64,000 bases of DNA from Paenarthrobacter sp. DKR-5 (GTDB lineage Bacteria > Actinomycetota > Actinomycetes > Actinomycetales > Micrococcaceae): contig NZ_JAHBOI010000002.1 of NCBI RefSeq assembly GCF_018531425.1, forward strand, positions 558,001-622,000. The letters run 5' to 3'. This document shows positions 43,837-53,393 of this stretch, one piece after another. The notes below the pieces were generated by a model that did not search any database, was not told the origin of the DNA, and saw only the letters and a list, made by a program, of their open reading frames with translations. Positions within the stretch are counted from its first letter, which is position 1; each line of letters opens with the position of its first letter. Position numbers and translations under genes: made by a program.

Positions 43837-44337
43837 TCAGCGCTCGAAATCCTCCGGCTCGACGTCGTCGAGGAACTCGCGGAAGCGGCGCATCTCCTTC
43901 TCCTCGTCGACCGCCGGTTCGGCGGCTTCCCCGCCTTCGTCGTGCTCGGCGATCTTCACCCCGGCCTCGTCCATCACCTCGTCCGCACAGCGGATCGGGC
44001 ACTTGGCCCGCAGTGCCACCGCGAGGGCGTCCGACGCGCGGGAGCTGACCCGCACGCCGTTGTCGAACACAAGCTCGGCGTAGAAGACGTTGTCCGTCAC
44101 CGCGACGATGTTCACGCCCACGATTTCGCGGCCCAGGCTGGTGACCACATCACAGAGCAGGTCGTGCGTCAGCGGCCGCGGCGGAACGATCCCTTGCTGG
44201 GCGAGCGCGATCGCGCTGGCCTCGGGGGTGCCGATCCAGATGGGCAGGTGCCGTTCCCCGTGGACCTCCTTCAGCAGCACCAGCGGCTGGTTGGACGGCA
44301 GCTCTATGCGCACGCCGACAATCTGGAGCTCAATCAC
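43837..44337 (-). CDS. Bifunctional nuclease (BFN/DUF151) family protein
   Basis: A 166-residue protein of the BFN family. Plant members are described as having DNase and RNase activity; the bacterial role is unclear. The N-terminal domain MIELQIVGVRIELPSNQPLVLLKE, LPIWIGTPEASAIALAQQG, TVHD-like RPLTHDLLCDVVTSLG and RVSSRASDALAVALR blocks are conserved. The acidic C-terminus (VDEEKEMRRFREFLDDVEPEDF) is typical of actinobacterial members such as Rv1829. It lies 33 bases after ftsR in the same transcript. Confidence 0.9.
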   Translation of the reverse strand: MIELQIVGVRIELPSNQPLVLLKEVHGERHLPIWIGTPEASAIALAQQGIVPPRPLTHDLLCDVVTSLGREIVGVNIVAVTDNVFYAELVFDNGVRVSSRASDALAVALRAKCPIRCADEVMDEAGVKIAEHDEGGEAAEPAVDEEKEMRRFREFLDDVEPEDFER

Positions 44338-44370
44338 AGTTGCCTCCCTTCGGAGTTCAGGACGGAAGCC

Positions 44371-45132
44371 TCAGCTTTCCATCCGCGCGATCCGGCCCTG
44401 CACCAGAGCACTGTGCAGACCCAGGCAAAGCTCACTGATCTCACGGGCTGCTTCCGCGGCACGTGCCTGCGACGAACCGTCCCGGCGGGAGGCCAGGGGG
44501 GCAACCGCCCGCTCCACCAAGCCGAATTCGCGCTCGGCTGCCGCCTGGAAAGGCCGCAGGTGCCGGGGCTCGAGGCCGTGCCCTTCCAGCTGCACGCACG
44601 CCCTGGCCACGCGGAGGGCATGCTCGTCGAACCGTCCCTCGTCGGCGGATACCAACCCGAAGCTCAGCAGCGACTCCAGCAGCTCGGCGCTGGCACCCGA
44701 CTCCGCGCGCAGCTGCTCGGCGGTGAGCATCCGGCCCCGGCGCTGCAGCTTCGCCGCGACTTCCTCCGACACCATGCGCGGACCCGGCACCACGCCGGGG
44801 GGCAGGTTTTCCGGGCGCTCTCCGCGGTCGATCGTGTCGAGGTAGTCCTTGATCACCTTCAGCGGCATGTAGTGGTCCCGCTGGAGGGCGAGGACGAAGC
44901 GCAGGCGTTCCACGTCGCTCTCGGCATACTGCCGGTAGCCGGCCGCCGTGCGCCGGGGCGTGATGAGCCCCTTCTCCTCCAGGAAGCGGATTTTCGACGC
45001 CTTCATCGAGGGGAAGTCGTCGGTCAGCCGAGCCAGCACTTCACCGATATTGAGCACGGCCGAAGCAGCCGGCCGCGCCGCGGCAGTCGAAGCGTCGTGG
45101 AGGGTGCGTCGCGCGTTGTTCTGCAGGGACAC
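44371..45132 (-). CDS. ftsR: MerR-type transcriptional activator FtsR
   Basis: Homologue of C. glutamicum FtsR and M. tuberculosis Rv1828; FtsR activates ftsZ in Corynebacterium. The 253-residue protein has a MerR winged helix from about residue 27: LNIGEVLARLTDDFPSMKASKIRFLEEKGL, then TPRRTAAGYRQYAESDVERLRFV, and DHYMPLKVIKDYLD. A C-terminal effector-like domain with the MLTAEQLRAESG and LEPRHLRPFQAAAEREFGLVE segments follows. No metal-binding cysteines are obvious. Its start is 11 bases from garA, so it is co-transcribed. A candidate target palindrome is at 4947-4967. Confidence 0.92.
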   Translation of the reverse strand: MSLQNNARRTLHDASTAAARPAASAVLNIGEVLARLTDDFPSMKASKIRFLEEKGLITPRRTAAGYRQYAESDVERLRFVLALQRDHYMPLKVIKDYLDTIDRGERPENLPPGVVPGPRMVSEEVAAKLQRRGRMLTAEQLRAESGASAELLESLLSFGLVSADEGRFDEHALRVARACVQLEGHGLEPRHLRPFQAAAEREFGLVERAVAPLASRRDGSSQARAAEAAREISELCLGLHSALVQGRIARMES

Positions 45133-45143
45133 AGCCTTCGCCC

Positions 45144-45629
45144 CTAGGAAGCCGGAGCTGTCGCGGAGCGGGCCGGGCTCAGGTAGTACGTCAGGCGGAA
45201 CTTGCCGATCTGCACTTCATTGCCGGACTTCAGCAGCAGGTGGTCCACCCGGTCCTGGTTCACGTAGGTGCCGTTCAGACTGCCGGTGTCCACGACCTCG
45301 AAGCCGCCGGTTGCGCGGCGGAACTCGACATGGCGCCGGGAGACGGTGACGTCGTCGAGGAAAATGTCAGCATCCGGGTGTCGGCCCGCCGTCGTCACGT
45401 CGGCGTCGAGCAGGAAGCGCGCGCCCGCGTTCGGTCCGGAGTGCGCGATCAGCAGCGCGGAACCGGCAGGCAGGGCCTCGACCGCGGAGCGCTCTTCGGC
45501 GCCGAGCTTCGGAGCGGACGCGGGCATCTCCGGGATCGCCACCAGATGGATCGAGGTGGTTTCCGAGGCTTCCTGCCGGTGCTCAGACGCCGTATTCGGC
45601 TGTACGACGCCGTTCTCTTCCCCGGACAT
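45144..45629 (-). CDS. garA: FHA-domain metabolic regulator GarA/OdhI
   Basis: Small FHA protein that inhibits 2-oxoglutarate dehydrogenase and adjusts glutamate metabolism; phosphorylation of its N-terminal Thr by Ser/Thr kinases switches it off by self-binding. The 161-residue protein keeps the regulatory ETTS motif at 23-26 (family ETTSVF, here ETTSIH) and an FHA domain at about 57-150 with GRHPDADIFLDDVTVSRRH and GSLNGTYVNQDRV. In this window a PASTA kinase is encoded at 25752, but the usual GarA kinases (PknG/PknB) are not seen. It follows gcvH by 60 bases. Confidence 0.94.
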   Translation of the reverse strand: MSGEENGVVQPNTASEHRQEASETTSIHLVAIPEMPASAPKLGAEERSAVEALPAGSALLIAHSGPNAGARFLLDADVTTAGRHPDADIFLDDVTVSRRHVEFRRATGGFEVVDTGSLNGTYVNQDRVDHLLLKSGNEVQIGKFRLTYYLSPARSATAPAS

Positions 45630-45689
45630 GGATACCCCTCCTCGATTAGCGCGGTTCAGGCGTTCGGGCCTGATGCGGAATTGCTAACT

Positions 45690-46076
45690 CTAGCCTACCT
45701 GCTGCTCGTATTCGGCAGCACTGAGCAGGGAGCTGACGGCGGCAGCGTCCTCGAGCCGCAGCTCGAGCAGCCAGCCCTCACCGTAGGGGTCCGAGTTGAT
45801 CAGCGACGGGTCTGCGTCGAGGGCCTCGTTGCGGCTGACGACCTCGCCGCTGAGCGGGGCGTAGATGTCGCTCACGCTCTTGGTGGATTCGACTTCGCCG
45901 AGCACGTCTGCGCCGGACACCTTGGTGCCTGCTTCGGGAAGCTGGGCATAGACGACGTCGCCGAGCGCATCCTGGGCGAAATCAGTGATGCCGACGCGGA
46001 CCACGCCGTCGCTGTTCGGCGCGCTGACCCACTCGTGCTCCGCGGTGTAGGAGAGTTCTGCCGGAATGTTGCTCAT
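45690..46076 (-). CDS. gcvH: Glycine cleavage system H protein
   Basis: Lipoyl carrier that shuttles aminomethyl groups between the P, T and L proteins. The 128-residue protein shows YTAEHEWV at the N-terminus and the lipoyl-lysine site GEVESTKSVSDIYAPLSG (K66). The remaining glycine cleavage genes are not nearby, and gcvH beside garA and ftsR is the conserved actinobacterial arrangement. Confidence 0.96.
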   Translation of the reverse strand: MSNIPAELSYTAEHEWVSAPNSDGVVRVGITDFAQDALGDVVYAQLPEAGTKVSGADVLGEVESTKSVSDIYAPLSGEVVSRNEALDADPSLINSDPYGEGWLLELRLEDAAAVSSLLSAAEYEQQVG

Positions 46077-46182
46077 CGGGATGCCTTTCGGGATCTGGAA
46101 CAGCGGTGATGGCCGGCGTCAGACCCTCCGGAGGATCCGGACAGGCAAATCAGCCAACGGAAGAAAGTATAGGCATACCCGC

Positions 46183-47313
46183 TCAGCCGCCGGCCGCCGG
46201 CACCTCGACGATCCTGTCATCCCCCGGCCGCGGTGTTCCCCGGCCGTCCGTGTTGTTCGTCAGCAGCCACAGCCTGCCGCCGCGCGCCACCCGCACATCG
46301 CGGAGCCGGCCGAAAGTGCCGGTGTACCGGGCGGTGACGCTGGCGGTCCTCCCGTCCGCCGAGGGTTGGATCACCCACAGCCGCTGGCCCCGCAGGGCGG
46401 CCATGAACACGGTGGTGCCGCTGATGGCGAGGCCGCTCGGGCTCGCCTCCGACGTCGGCCACTGCGCCACCGGGTTGATGAACCGGGACTGGCCTGTGTC
46501 GATACCTTCCACCTCCGGCCAGCCGTAGTTGCCGCCGGGCCGGATCAGGTTCAACTCGTCCCACCGGTTCTGCCCGAACTCGGAGGCCCACATCCGGCCC
46601 TGGGTGTCCCAGCCGATGCCCTGCGGATTGCGGTGGCCCAGCGAGTACACCGGGCTGCCCGGAAACGGATTGTCCCTTGGCACCGTCCCGTCCGGGTCGA
46701 GCCGGAGGATTTTGCCGTTGAGCGAGGCCAGGTCCTGGGCCGGAGACCGCAGCCCTGCCTCCCCTGTCGTCACGTACAGCTTGCCGTCGGGGCCGAAGGC
46801 GATCCTGCCGCCGTTGTGGACGCTGCCCTTCGCGATGCCGGTCAGCAGTGTTTCCGGCGGCCCCAGGGCGTAGGAGCCAGGGGATCCGCGCAGCCGCATT
46901 CTCACCAGGCGGTTGTCCGCCGCGGCGGTGTAGAACGCGTACAGCAGCGCCGGCGTGCCGCTCTCCGGCGGCCGGACGGCGATCCCAAGCAGGCCGCCCT
47001 CCCCCTCGTGCACGACGCCGTCGATCCGGCCGACGTCGCGGCTACCGCCGGCGGGGGTGAGTTCCTTGACCAGGCCGGTGTCCCGTTCGCTGACGAGCAC
47101 CGCACCGTCCGGCGTGGTCGCCATGGACCACGGGGACTGCAGATTCGTGGCGACGTCCCTCGCCGGGGCGGTGGTTGCGGCCGGGGCGGTGCCTGCGTGC
47201 GCGGAGGCCGCACTCGGCGCGGGCACGGCGGGGGCGGTACAGGCGCTGGCAAGCATGACGACGGCAGCTGCCTGCGCCAAACGGCCACCGCTGCGACCCC
47301 TCCTGCGGTCCAC
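46183..47313 (-). CDS. PQQ-dependent sugar dehydrogenase-type lipoprotein
   Basis: Six-bladed beta-propeller of the soluble glucose/aldose sugar dehydrogenase (GSDH) family. The 376-residue protein has a lipoprotein signal (basic start, VVMLASAC lipobox at about residues 18-25) and propeller blocks LQSPWSMATTPDGAVLVSERDTG, GEGGLLGIAVRP, HNGGRIAFGPDGKLYVTTGEA, HRNPQGIGWD, and WASEFGQNRWDELN. The calcium/PQQ residues cannot all be checked, and no PQQ biosynthesis genes are in the window, so the cofactor could come from outside or the activity may differ. Located upstream of gcvH on the same strand, 106 bases apart. Confidence 0.9.
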   Translation of the reverse strand: MDRRRGRSGGRLAQAAAVVMLASACTAPAVPAPSAASAHAGTAPAATTAPARDVATNLQSPWSMATTPDGAVLVSERDTGLVKELTPAGGSRDVGRIDGVVHEGEGGLLGIAVRPPESGTPALLYAFYTAAADNRLVRMRLRGSPGSYALGPPETLLTGIAKGSVHNGGRIAFGPDGKLYVTTGEAGLRSPAQDLASLNGKILRLDPDGTVPRDNPFPGSPVYSLGHRNPQGIGWDTQGRMWASEFGQNRWDELNLIRPGGNYGWPEVEGIDTGQSRFINPVAQWPTSEASPSGLAISGTTVFMAALRGQRLWVIQPSADGRTASVTARYTGTFGRLRDVRVARGGRLWLLTNNTDGRGTPRPGDDRIVEVPAAGG

Positions 47314-47373
47314 GGCCCCAACCTAGCCCCGGCTGGCCGCTCGCGGCAACGGGTCTCCTGCCCGGGCAAAACA

Positions 47374-47403
47374 AAACACCCCCGCCCGAAGGCGAGGGTG
47401 TTT
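47374..47403 (-). terminator. Terminator after tRNA-Pro
   Basis: A 13-bp stem with one mismatch around a CGAA/TTCG loop; on the minus strand it is followed by TTTTGTTTTG. It starts 2 bases past the encoded CCA end of the tRNA. Confidence 0.9.
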
Positions 47404-47405
47404 GC

Positions 47406-47482
<77 letters not shown>

Positions 47483-47592
47483 ATGTTCAGCCGGAATTCC
47501 TCCCGGCCGAACCACCTCAACGAGTTTACAGCATAATCGGCAGGCACCGGACCATGCCGCCGGACCGGCTCGCCGGACCAGGCCGCCGAGGA

Positions 47593-49137
47593 TTACCGCT
47601 TCCGCGAACGCTTCTCGCGCACACGCATGCTGACCTCGATCGGTGTGCCTTCGAAGCCGAAGGTCTCCCGGAGCCGGCGGGTGATGAACCGGCGGTAGCC
47701 CGGGTCCAGGAACCCGGTGGTGAACAGCACGAACTTCGGCGGCCGGCTCGAGGCCTGGGTGCCGAACAGGATGCGGGGCTGCTTGCCGCCGCGCACCGGG
47801 TGCGGGTGCGCCGCCACCAGCTCGCCGAGGAAGGCGTTGAGGCGGCCGGTGGGGATGCGCTTGTCCCAGGACTCGAGGGCCTTGTCCAGCGCGGGCACGA
47901 GGCGGTCCTTGTGCCAGCCGGTCTTGGCGGAAATGTTCACGCGCGGGGCCCAGTCCACGTGCGCCAGGTCCTGCTCGATCTCGCGCTCGAGGTAGCGGCG
48001 GCGTTCGTCGTCGAGCAGGTCCCACTTGTTGAAGGCGAGTACCAGCGCCCGGCCGGATTCGATGGCCATCTGCAGGATGCGCACGTCCTGCTCGCTCAGC
48101 ACCTCGTCCACGGCGAGCAGCACGACGGCGACCTCGGCCTTTTCCAGCGCCGCCTGCGTGCGAAGCGAGGCGTAGAAGTCAGCGCCCTGCTGCATGTGGA
48201 CGCGGCGGCGGATGCCGGCGGTGTCCACGAAGCGCCAGGTGCGGCCGCCGAGTTCGATGTATTCGTCGACCGGGTCGCGGGTGGTGCCGGCCAGCGGGTC
48301 AACGACGACGCGCTCGGAGCCTGCGAGCTTGTTCAGCAGCGAGGACTTGCCCACGTTCGGCCGGCCGATCAGCGCCACGCGGCGGGGGCCGCCGGTCCGC
48401 TCCACGCCGGCGACGGCGGAGTGCTCGGGCAGCACGCTCATGATCTTGTCGAGCAGGTCCGCGACGCCGCGGCCGTGCAGTGCCGAGACCGGGTACGGCT
48501 CGCCGAAGCCCAGGCCCCACAGCACGGCGGCATCGGCTTCCTGCTGGATGTCGTCCACCTTGTTGGCGACCAGGATCACGGGGATCCTGGCGCGCCGGAG
48601 CATCTTCACCACGGCCTCGTCGGTGGCGGTGGCTCCGACGGTCGCATCGACGACCAGCAGCACGGCGTCGGCCATTTCGACGGCGATCTCGGCCTGGTCC
48701 GCGACCCGGGCGTGGATGCCCTTGGCGTCGTGCTCCCAGCCGCCGGTGTCCACCAGGGTGAAGTTGCGCCCGTTCCAGTGCGCTGCGTAGGAGACGCGGT
48801 CCCGGGTCACCCCCGGCGTGTCCTCCACGACGGCTTCGCGGCGGCCGAGGATGCGGTTGACGAGGGTGGACTTGCCGACATTCGGGCGGCCGATGATGGC
48901 CAGCACCGGGTCGAGCTTTGCTTCACCTTCAGCCTCGAAGCCCTCGCCCATGCCGGCGAGCAGCGCGGCGTCGTCCTCGTCGAGGTCGTACTCGGCCAGG
49001 CCGGCGCGCAGCGACGCGGCGCGGCGCTCGGCCTCCTCGTCGTCGATGCCGGAGAGCACCTCGTCCACATTGTCGGGTTCGGCGGGCGTGTACTCGTCCT
49101 CGTGCCCGGCGCTGCCGGCGTCGTGGGTCTCGCTCAT
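47593..49137 (-). CDS. der: Ribosome biogenesis GTPase Der (EngA)
   Basis: Double-GTPase needed for 50S assembly. The 514-residue protein has two G domains with [13 protein letters not shown] (about 82) and [13 protein letters not shown] (about 255), DTGGWE and DTAGIRRR switch II motifs, NKVDD and NKWD base-recognition motifs, and a C-terminal KH-like domain ([22 protein letters not shown] blocks). An acidic N-terminal extension of about 75 residues is typical of actinobacterial Der. ATG at 49137 overlaps the acyltransferase stop by 4 bases and has AAGGAAA upstream. Confidence 0.96.
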   Translation of the reverse strand: MSETHDAGSAGHEDEYTPAEPDNVDEVLSGIDDEEAERRAASLRAGLAEYDLDEDDAALLAGMGEGFEAEGEAKLDPVLAIIGRPNVGKSTLVNRILGRREAVVEDTPGVTRDRVSYAAHWNGRNFTLVDTGGWEHDAKGIHARVADQAEIAVEMADAVLLVVDATVGATATDEAVVKMLRRARIPVILVANKVDDIQQEADAAVLWGLGFGEPYPVSALHGRGVADLLDKIMSVLPEHSAVAGVERTGGPRRVALIGRPNVGKSSLLNKLAGSERVVVDPLAGTTRDPVDEYIELGGRTWRFVDTAGIRRRVHMQQGADFYASLRTQAALEKAEVAVVLLAVDEVLSEQDVRILQMAIESGRALVLAFNKWDLLDDERRRYLEREIEQDLAHVDWAPRVNISAKTGWHKDRLVPALDKALESWDKRIPTGRLNAFLGELVAAHPHPVRGGKQPRILFGTQASSRPPKFVLFTTGFLDPGYRRFITRRLRETFGFEGTPIEVSMRVREKRSRKR

Positions 49138-49844
49138 CGTTGGTTTCCTTCGTTGTGGGGTGCCGCGGCGGCGGCAGGTTCGTGGGGGCCGTCGCCGGGC
49201 AGCGCCTGCCCGGTGGTGTCGACGGCGGTGCGGACGTGGTCCGCGAGGGTGGTCCGGATCAGCTCGACGGCCCGGTCCATTGAAGCACGGCCGGATTCGG
49301 CGGCCTCCCGCTGGATCGTCAGCGGTGTGCCGAAGACCACCTGCAGCCGGCGGCGCAGCGGCGGGATGCTGTCCAGGTGCTCCCCGGTGATCCGGGTGCC
49401 GAGCACGGCGACCGGGACCACGGGGGCCCCGGACTGCAGCGCCAGCCACGCCACCCCGCCGTTCACCGAGGATGCGGCGCCGCTGCCCCGGGTTCCTTCC
49501 GGGAGGATGCCGATGCAGCGGCCGGCGTCGAGCAGGCCCTTGGCCTGCTGCAGGGCACGGCGGTCACCGGACCGGTCCACGGGCAGCTGCCCTGAGGCGC
49601 GCAGGACGGCGCCGAGGACACCCTTGAACATCTCCTGCTTCACAAGCACGTGCATGTGCCGCGGCGCAGCGCCGACCATCACCGGGCCGTCGAGGTAGCT
49701 CAGGTGGTTCGCCGCGAAGATCACCGGTCCGGTGGCGGGCACATTGGCTGCACCCGAGACACGGGTGTTGTAGAGGACGTGGTCCAGCACCCGGCCGACC
49801 GGCCGCCCCCACAGCGGTCCCAGAACCGAGGGGAGCTCAGCCAT
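49134..49844 (-). CDS. 1-acylglycerol-3-phosphate O-acyltransferase family protein
   Basis: PlsC-type acyltransferase of 236 residues, the second in this window. The catalytic HX4D is in [10 protein letters not shown] (H47, D52), with LPVDRSGDR and the phosphate-binding [10 protein letters not shown]. The ATG at 49844 overlaps the cmk stop by 8 bases and is downstream-coupled to der. This cmk-plsC-der order is common in actinobacteria; whether it makes phosphatidic acid or acylates another lipid is not clear. Confidence 0.9.
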   Translation of the reverse strand: MAELPSVLGPLWGRPVGRVLDHVLYNTRVSGAANVPATGPVIFAANHLSYLDGPVMVGAAPRHMHVLVKQEMFKGVLGAVLRASGQLPVDRSGDRRALQQAKGLLDAGRCIGILPEGTRGSGAASSVNGGVAWLALQSGAPVVPVAVLGTRITGEHLDSIPPLRRRLQVVFGTPLTIQREAAESGRASMDRAVELIRTTLADHVRTAVDTTGQALPGDGPHEPAAAAAPHNEGNQR

Positions 49845-50568
49845 GGGTGGCCCCGCCGGCGGGTTCGGGGTCGCGCACGCCGGCGCCGACGACGGATTCG
49901 ACGGCGTCCAGCACTCCCCCGACGGTCTGCTCGAAGTCGAGCTCGGACGAATCGATCGTGATGACGCCGTCGGCGGCCCGGTGGAAGTCCACCACGGTAG
50001 CGTCCTTGGCGTCGCGGGCCAGCACCTGCTCGGCGAGCTGTTCACGGGTCTGGGTCCCGCCCAGCTGGTCGCCGCGGCGGCGCATCCGGGCCTCTTCGCT
50101 GGCGGTGAGCAGCAGGCGAACCTCGGCGTCGGGGGCAACGACGGTGGTGATGTCGCGGCCCTCGACGACGATCCGGCGGTGCAGGTCGTTGATCAGCTGC
50201 TTCTGCCGGCGCACCAGCTCGGCCCGCGCCCCGAGGGTGGTGGCGATGGCGCTGACGGCGGCGGAGATCCCCGGCTCGCGGATCTGCGCGGTGACGTCGG
50301 TGCCGTCGACCGCGACGCGCTCGGAGTCAGGGCTGGTGGAAATCTCCAGCGGCAGCGTCTCGGCCGCCAATTCGACCGCGGACGCATCGGCCAGGTCGAT
50401 TCCGCGGTCAAGGCAGTACCAGGTCAAGGCCCGGTACATGGCGCCGGTGTCGAGGTAGGCCAGGCCCGTCCGGCGGGCCACCTCGCGGCTCACGCTGGAC
50501 TTGCCTGAGCCGGACGGTCCGTCGATGGCCAGCACGAGGCTTCTGCCCTGTCGGAAAACGATGGTCAT
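49837..50568 (-). CDS. cmk: Cytidylate kinase
   Basis: Phosphorylates CMP and dCMP. The 243-residue protein has the P-loop AIDGPSGSGKSSVSREVARR, LAYLDTGAMYRALTWYCL, VDGTDVTAQIREPGI, VVEGRDITTVVAPDAEV and the DFHRAADGVITIDSSELDFEQTV C-terminal blocks (split), all standard for bacterial CMP kinase. It shares one base with the tyrA stop and 8 with the acyltransferase start. Confidence 0.96.
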   Translation of the reverse strand: MTIVFRQGRSLVLAIDGPSGSGKSSVSREVARRTGLAYLDTGAMYRALTWYCLDRGIDLADASAVELAAETLPLEISTSPDSERVAVDGTDVTAQIREPGISAAVSAIATTLGARAELVRRQKQLINDLHRRIVVEGRDITTVVAPDAEVRLLLTASEEARMRRRGDQLGGTQTREQLAEQVLARDAKDATVVDFHRAADGVITIDSSELDFEQTVGGVLDAVESVVGAGVRDPEPAGGATHG

Positions 50569-51659
50569 CAGAGCAGCACCTGCCAGCCGCGGTCGGCCAG
50601 GGCCTCGATCAGACCGGCTTTCTTGCTCGGCACCACGGACAGTTCCACCATGCCGACTTCCCGGCCGGCGGAATGGTCCAGCCGCAGGTCCTCAAGGTTC
50701 ACTCCGATTTCTCCGATCTCCGTCAGCAGCCTGGCGATCTGGCCAGGCTTGTCCTCGACCAAAACGGTCAGCCACGCGTAGGCCTGCGGCGGACCGCCGT
50801 GCTTGCCCGGGATGCGGGCCTGCCCGGCATTGCCTTCGCTGATCAGCTGGGCCATGTCCAGCCGGGCGCCCTTTGCGTCCGGATGCTCCAGGGTGCGGAT
50901 CAGGCGGTTCAGGTCCTCGCGCACGCCGTACAGCAGCTCCACCAGCCGCGAGGCGTTCGCGCTGAGGATCTGCACCCACAACCCCGGGTCGCTGGCCGCG
51001 ATCCGGGTGACGTCGCGCAGGCCGTTCCCGGCGAGCGAGAGGGCGTGCAGCGGGGTGTCCTGCAGGCGGCTGGCCAGCAGTGAGGACATCACCTGCGGCA
51101 GGTGGGACACCAGGGCCACGGCGGTGTCATGCTCCTCGGGGCTGAAGCGCGTCACGACCGCCCCCAGATCGATCGCCAGCGCCTGGGCGGCCTTGACCGC
51201 GGCCGGCCCGCTCTCCTCCGACGGGCAGATGACCCAGGGCATGGAGAGGAAGAGCTCGCCGCGGGCGGCCACCGGGCCGGAGCGTTCACGGCCCGCCATC
51301 GGATGGGTGCCGACGTAGCGGCTCAGGTCGGCGCCGGCGCCGCGCAGCTCCTCGAGCACCGCCACTTTCACGCTGGCAACGTCGACGACGACGGCGGACG
51401 GGTAATCCCGCAGGGCGCCGGCCACGACACGGGCGGCGACATCCGGCGGCGCGGCGACGACCACGAGCTCCGGCTGCAGTGCTTCGGCCTCGTCGAGCAG
51501 TCGCCCTGCGCCGATGTCCGCCGCGACCGCCTGCGCGGAGGGTGACGGATCCGAGAGGACGACATCAAGCCCGCGGGAGCGCAGGCCGAGGCCGATGCTG
51601 GCGCCGAGCAGTCCGGTGCCCAGGACCAGCACGGGCCCGGCGAGGTGGGACGGGTTCAT
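50568..51659 (-). CDS. tyrA: Prephenate dehydrogenase with ACT domain
   Basis: Oxidative decarboxylation of prephenate (or arogenate) in tyrosine synthesis. The 363-residue protein has an NAD-binding start VLVLGTGLLGASIGLGL, VVDVASVKVAVLEEL, the catalytic-region GTHPMAGRERSG, and a C-terminal ACT domain (AWLTVLVEDKPGQIARLLTEIGE) for tyrosine feedback control. It lies within the parA-der operon, a conserved placement. Whether NAD or NADP and prephenate or arogenate are preferred is not visible. Confidence 0.94.
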   Translation of the reverse strand: MNPSHLAGPVLVLGTGLLGASIGLGLRSRGLDVVLSDPSPSAQAVAADIGAGRLLDEAEALQPELVVVAAPPDVAARVVAGALRDYPSAVVVDVASVKVAVLEELRGAGADLSRYVGTHPMAGRERSGPVAARGELFLSMPWVICPSEESGPAAVKAAQALAIDLGAVVTRFSPEEHDTAVALVSHLPQVMSSLLASRLQDTPLHALSLAGNGLRDVTRIAASDPGLWVQILSANASRLVELLYGVREDLNRLIRTLEHPDAKGARLDMAQLISEGNAGQARIPGKHGGPPQAYAWLTVLVEDKPGQIARLLTEIGEIGVNLEDLRLDHSAGREVGMVELSVVPSKKAGLIEALADRGWQVLL

Positions 51660-51662
51660 CGG

Positions 51663-52718
51663 TTACATCCCGACCGAGGCGAGCAGATGGCCGATCTCCT
51701 GCCGGCCGAGCGCGCGCACGCTCCCCTGGCGCTGGTCGCCGAGGGCGATGGGGCCGACCTTCACCCGGACCAGCCGCTCCACAGGGTGGCCGACGGCGTC
51801 GAAGAGGCGGCGCACGATCCGGTTCTTGCCCGAATGCAGCACGACCTCGGCGAGCACGTGGCCCGGCGTCGAATCGACCAGCCGGAAGGAATCCACCGCG
51901 GCGATGCCGTCCTCGAGTTCGATGCCCGCCTTCATCTGGGCTCCGACACCGTACGCCATCGGGCCTCGGACCTGGACAAGATACGTCTTGGGAACCTCGT
52001 ACGAGGGGTGGGTCAGGCGGTTTGCGAGTTCGCCGTCGTTGGTCAGCAGCAGCAGCCCTTCGGTTGCGACGTCCAGCCGGCCCACGTGGAAGAGCCGCTC
52101 GCCCTTGTTCTTGAGGTAATCCCGGATGCACGGGCGGCCTTCGGGGTCCTCCATGGTGGAGACCACGCCCTTGGGCTTGTTGAAGACGTAGTAGACGAGG
52201 GTCTCGTCGAGCTGGATCCGGATGCCGTCCACGTGGATCACGGCGCTCTTCGGATCCACCCGCAGGCCAAGCTCGGTGACGACCTGGCCGTCCACCTCGA
52301 CGCGGCCTTCCCTGATCATGTCCTCGCAGACACGGCGGGAGGCGACGCCGGCCGAGGCCAGCACCTTCTGGAGCCGCACCCCTTCTGCGTCGTGCAGCGG
52401 CGACTGGGCGGCCGGGCGCTGGCCGCGGCGCGGCGGAGCCGCCTTCTTGACCGGCCCGAGGTTCTGGCCGAAACGTTCGCGGCCGAAGGGAGCAGGACCC
52501 TTGGCCCTGGCCGCCTTGGCGCCCTTGCCGGCACCGGACTTGCCGGCCGGTTTTCCGGTGCCCGACTTGCCGAAGCCGCCCTTGCCGGCGTTCGCTGCGG
52601 CCGGCTTGGCCGAGCCGGGCTTGCCCCCGGACGCCTTGCCGAAGCCGCCCTTGCCGGCGCCCGCCGGCTTCCTGCCTCCGTTGTTGCGTGGTGAACCCTG
52701 GCGTCCCGCCTGTGTCAT
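51663..52718 (-). CDS. RluB/RsuA-type rRNA pseudouridine synthase
   Basis: Isomerises a uridine in rRNA (large-subunit U2605 for RluB). The 351-residue protein has a Gly/Lys/Ala-rich basic extension (1-105, repeated KGGFGK units) that may bind RNA, an S4 domain (VRLQKVLASAGVASRRVCEDMI, GRVEVDGQVV) and the catalytic Asp in HVGRLDVATEGLLLLTNDG. The final region GKNRIVRRLFDAVGHPVERLVR is the family RluB/E/F signature. Conserved next to scpB in actinobacteria (Rv1711 position). Confidence 0.94.
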   Translation of the reverse strand: MTQAGRQGSPRNNGGRKPAGAGKGGFGKASGGKPGSAKPAAANAGKGGFGKSGTGKPAGKSGAGKGAKAARAKGPAPFGRERFGQNLGPVKKAAPPRRGQRPAAQSPLHDAEGVRLQKVLASAGVASRRVCEDMIREGRVEVDGQVVTELGLRVDPKSAVIHVDGIRIQLDETLVYYVFNKPKGVVSTMEDPEGRPCIRDYLKNKGERLFHVGRLDVATEGLLLLTNDGELANRLTHPSYEVPKTYLVQVRGPMAYGVGAQMKAGIELEDGIAAVDSFRLVDSTPGHVLAEVVLHSGKNRIVRRLFDAVGHPVERLVRVKVGPIALGDQRQGSVRALGRQEIGHLLASVGM

Positions 52719-52754
52719 TGCCCCGTCCTTCGGTTGTTGCGCATCTGTCTGCGC

Positions 52755-53393
52755 CTAGTAACTAGCCTCTTCAAAATCTCCGAGGTTTTCCAGCCCCGGC
52801 AGGTGCGGGGCAAGTTTCGGCAGTTCCTCGACGGTGCCGATGCCCAGCCGCTCGAGGAAATACGACGTCGTCCGGTACAGGATGGCTCCCGACTCCGGAT
52901 CGTGGCCGGCCTCCTCGATCAGGGCCCGCTGCGTGAGCGTACGGACCACCGAGTCGACATTGACTCCCCGGATCGCCGAGACCCTCGCCCGCGACACCGG
53001 CTGCCGGTAGGCGATCACGGCCAGCGTCTCCATGGCCGCCTGGGTCAGCCTCGCCGTCTGGCCTTCCAGCACGAAACTGGAGACGACGGGGGCGAAGTCG
53101 GTGCGCGAATAGAACCGCCAGCCCCCGGCGACACTGCGCAGCTCAAAGCCCCGGGGCCGCACCGGGCCCCAATTAGTATACCCGTCGTACTCCCGGGCGA
53201 GCTCCAGCAGCAGTTCCTCCACCCGACCCACCGGGAGCATCAGCGTCGTGGCGAGCTGGATTGCGGTGACAGGTTCGTCCACCACCATCAGCACCGCTTC
53301 CAAGGCCGCGGCGGCCCCGCCCGGCAGCCCTTCCACTCCGGTATCCGCCGAAGGTTCCTCCGGAGGGCCCTCCGGCTCAGTCTGCGCGCTCAT
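52755..53393 (-). CDS. scpB: Segregation and condensation protein B
   Basis: Winged-helix kleisin partner of the Smc-ScpA complex. The 212-residue protein has LPGGAAAALEAVLMVVDEPV, VQLATTL-like AIQLATTLMLPVGRVEELL, and the ALIEEAGHDPESGAILYRTTSYFLERLG C-terminal signature in pieces. The ATG at 53393 is chosen since it overlaps scpA by 17 bases and the domain begins soon after. Starts further upstream lie inside scpA. Confidence 0.94.
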   Translation of the reverse strand: MSAQTEPEGPPEEPSADTGVEGLPGGAAAALEAVLMVVDEPVTAIQLATTLMLPVGRVEELLLELAREYDGYTNWGPVRPRGFELRSVAGGWRFYSRTDFAPVVSSFVLEGQTARLTQAAMETLAVIAYRQPVSRARVSAIRGVNVDSVVRTLTQRALIEEAGHDPESGAILYRTTSYFLERLGIGTVEELPKLAPHLPGLENLGDFEEASY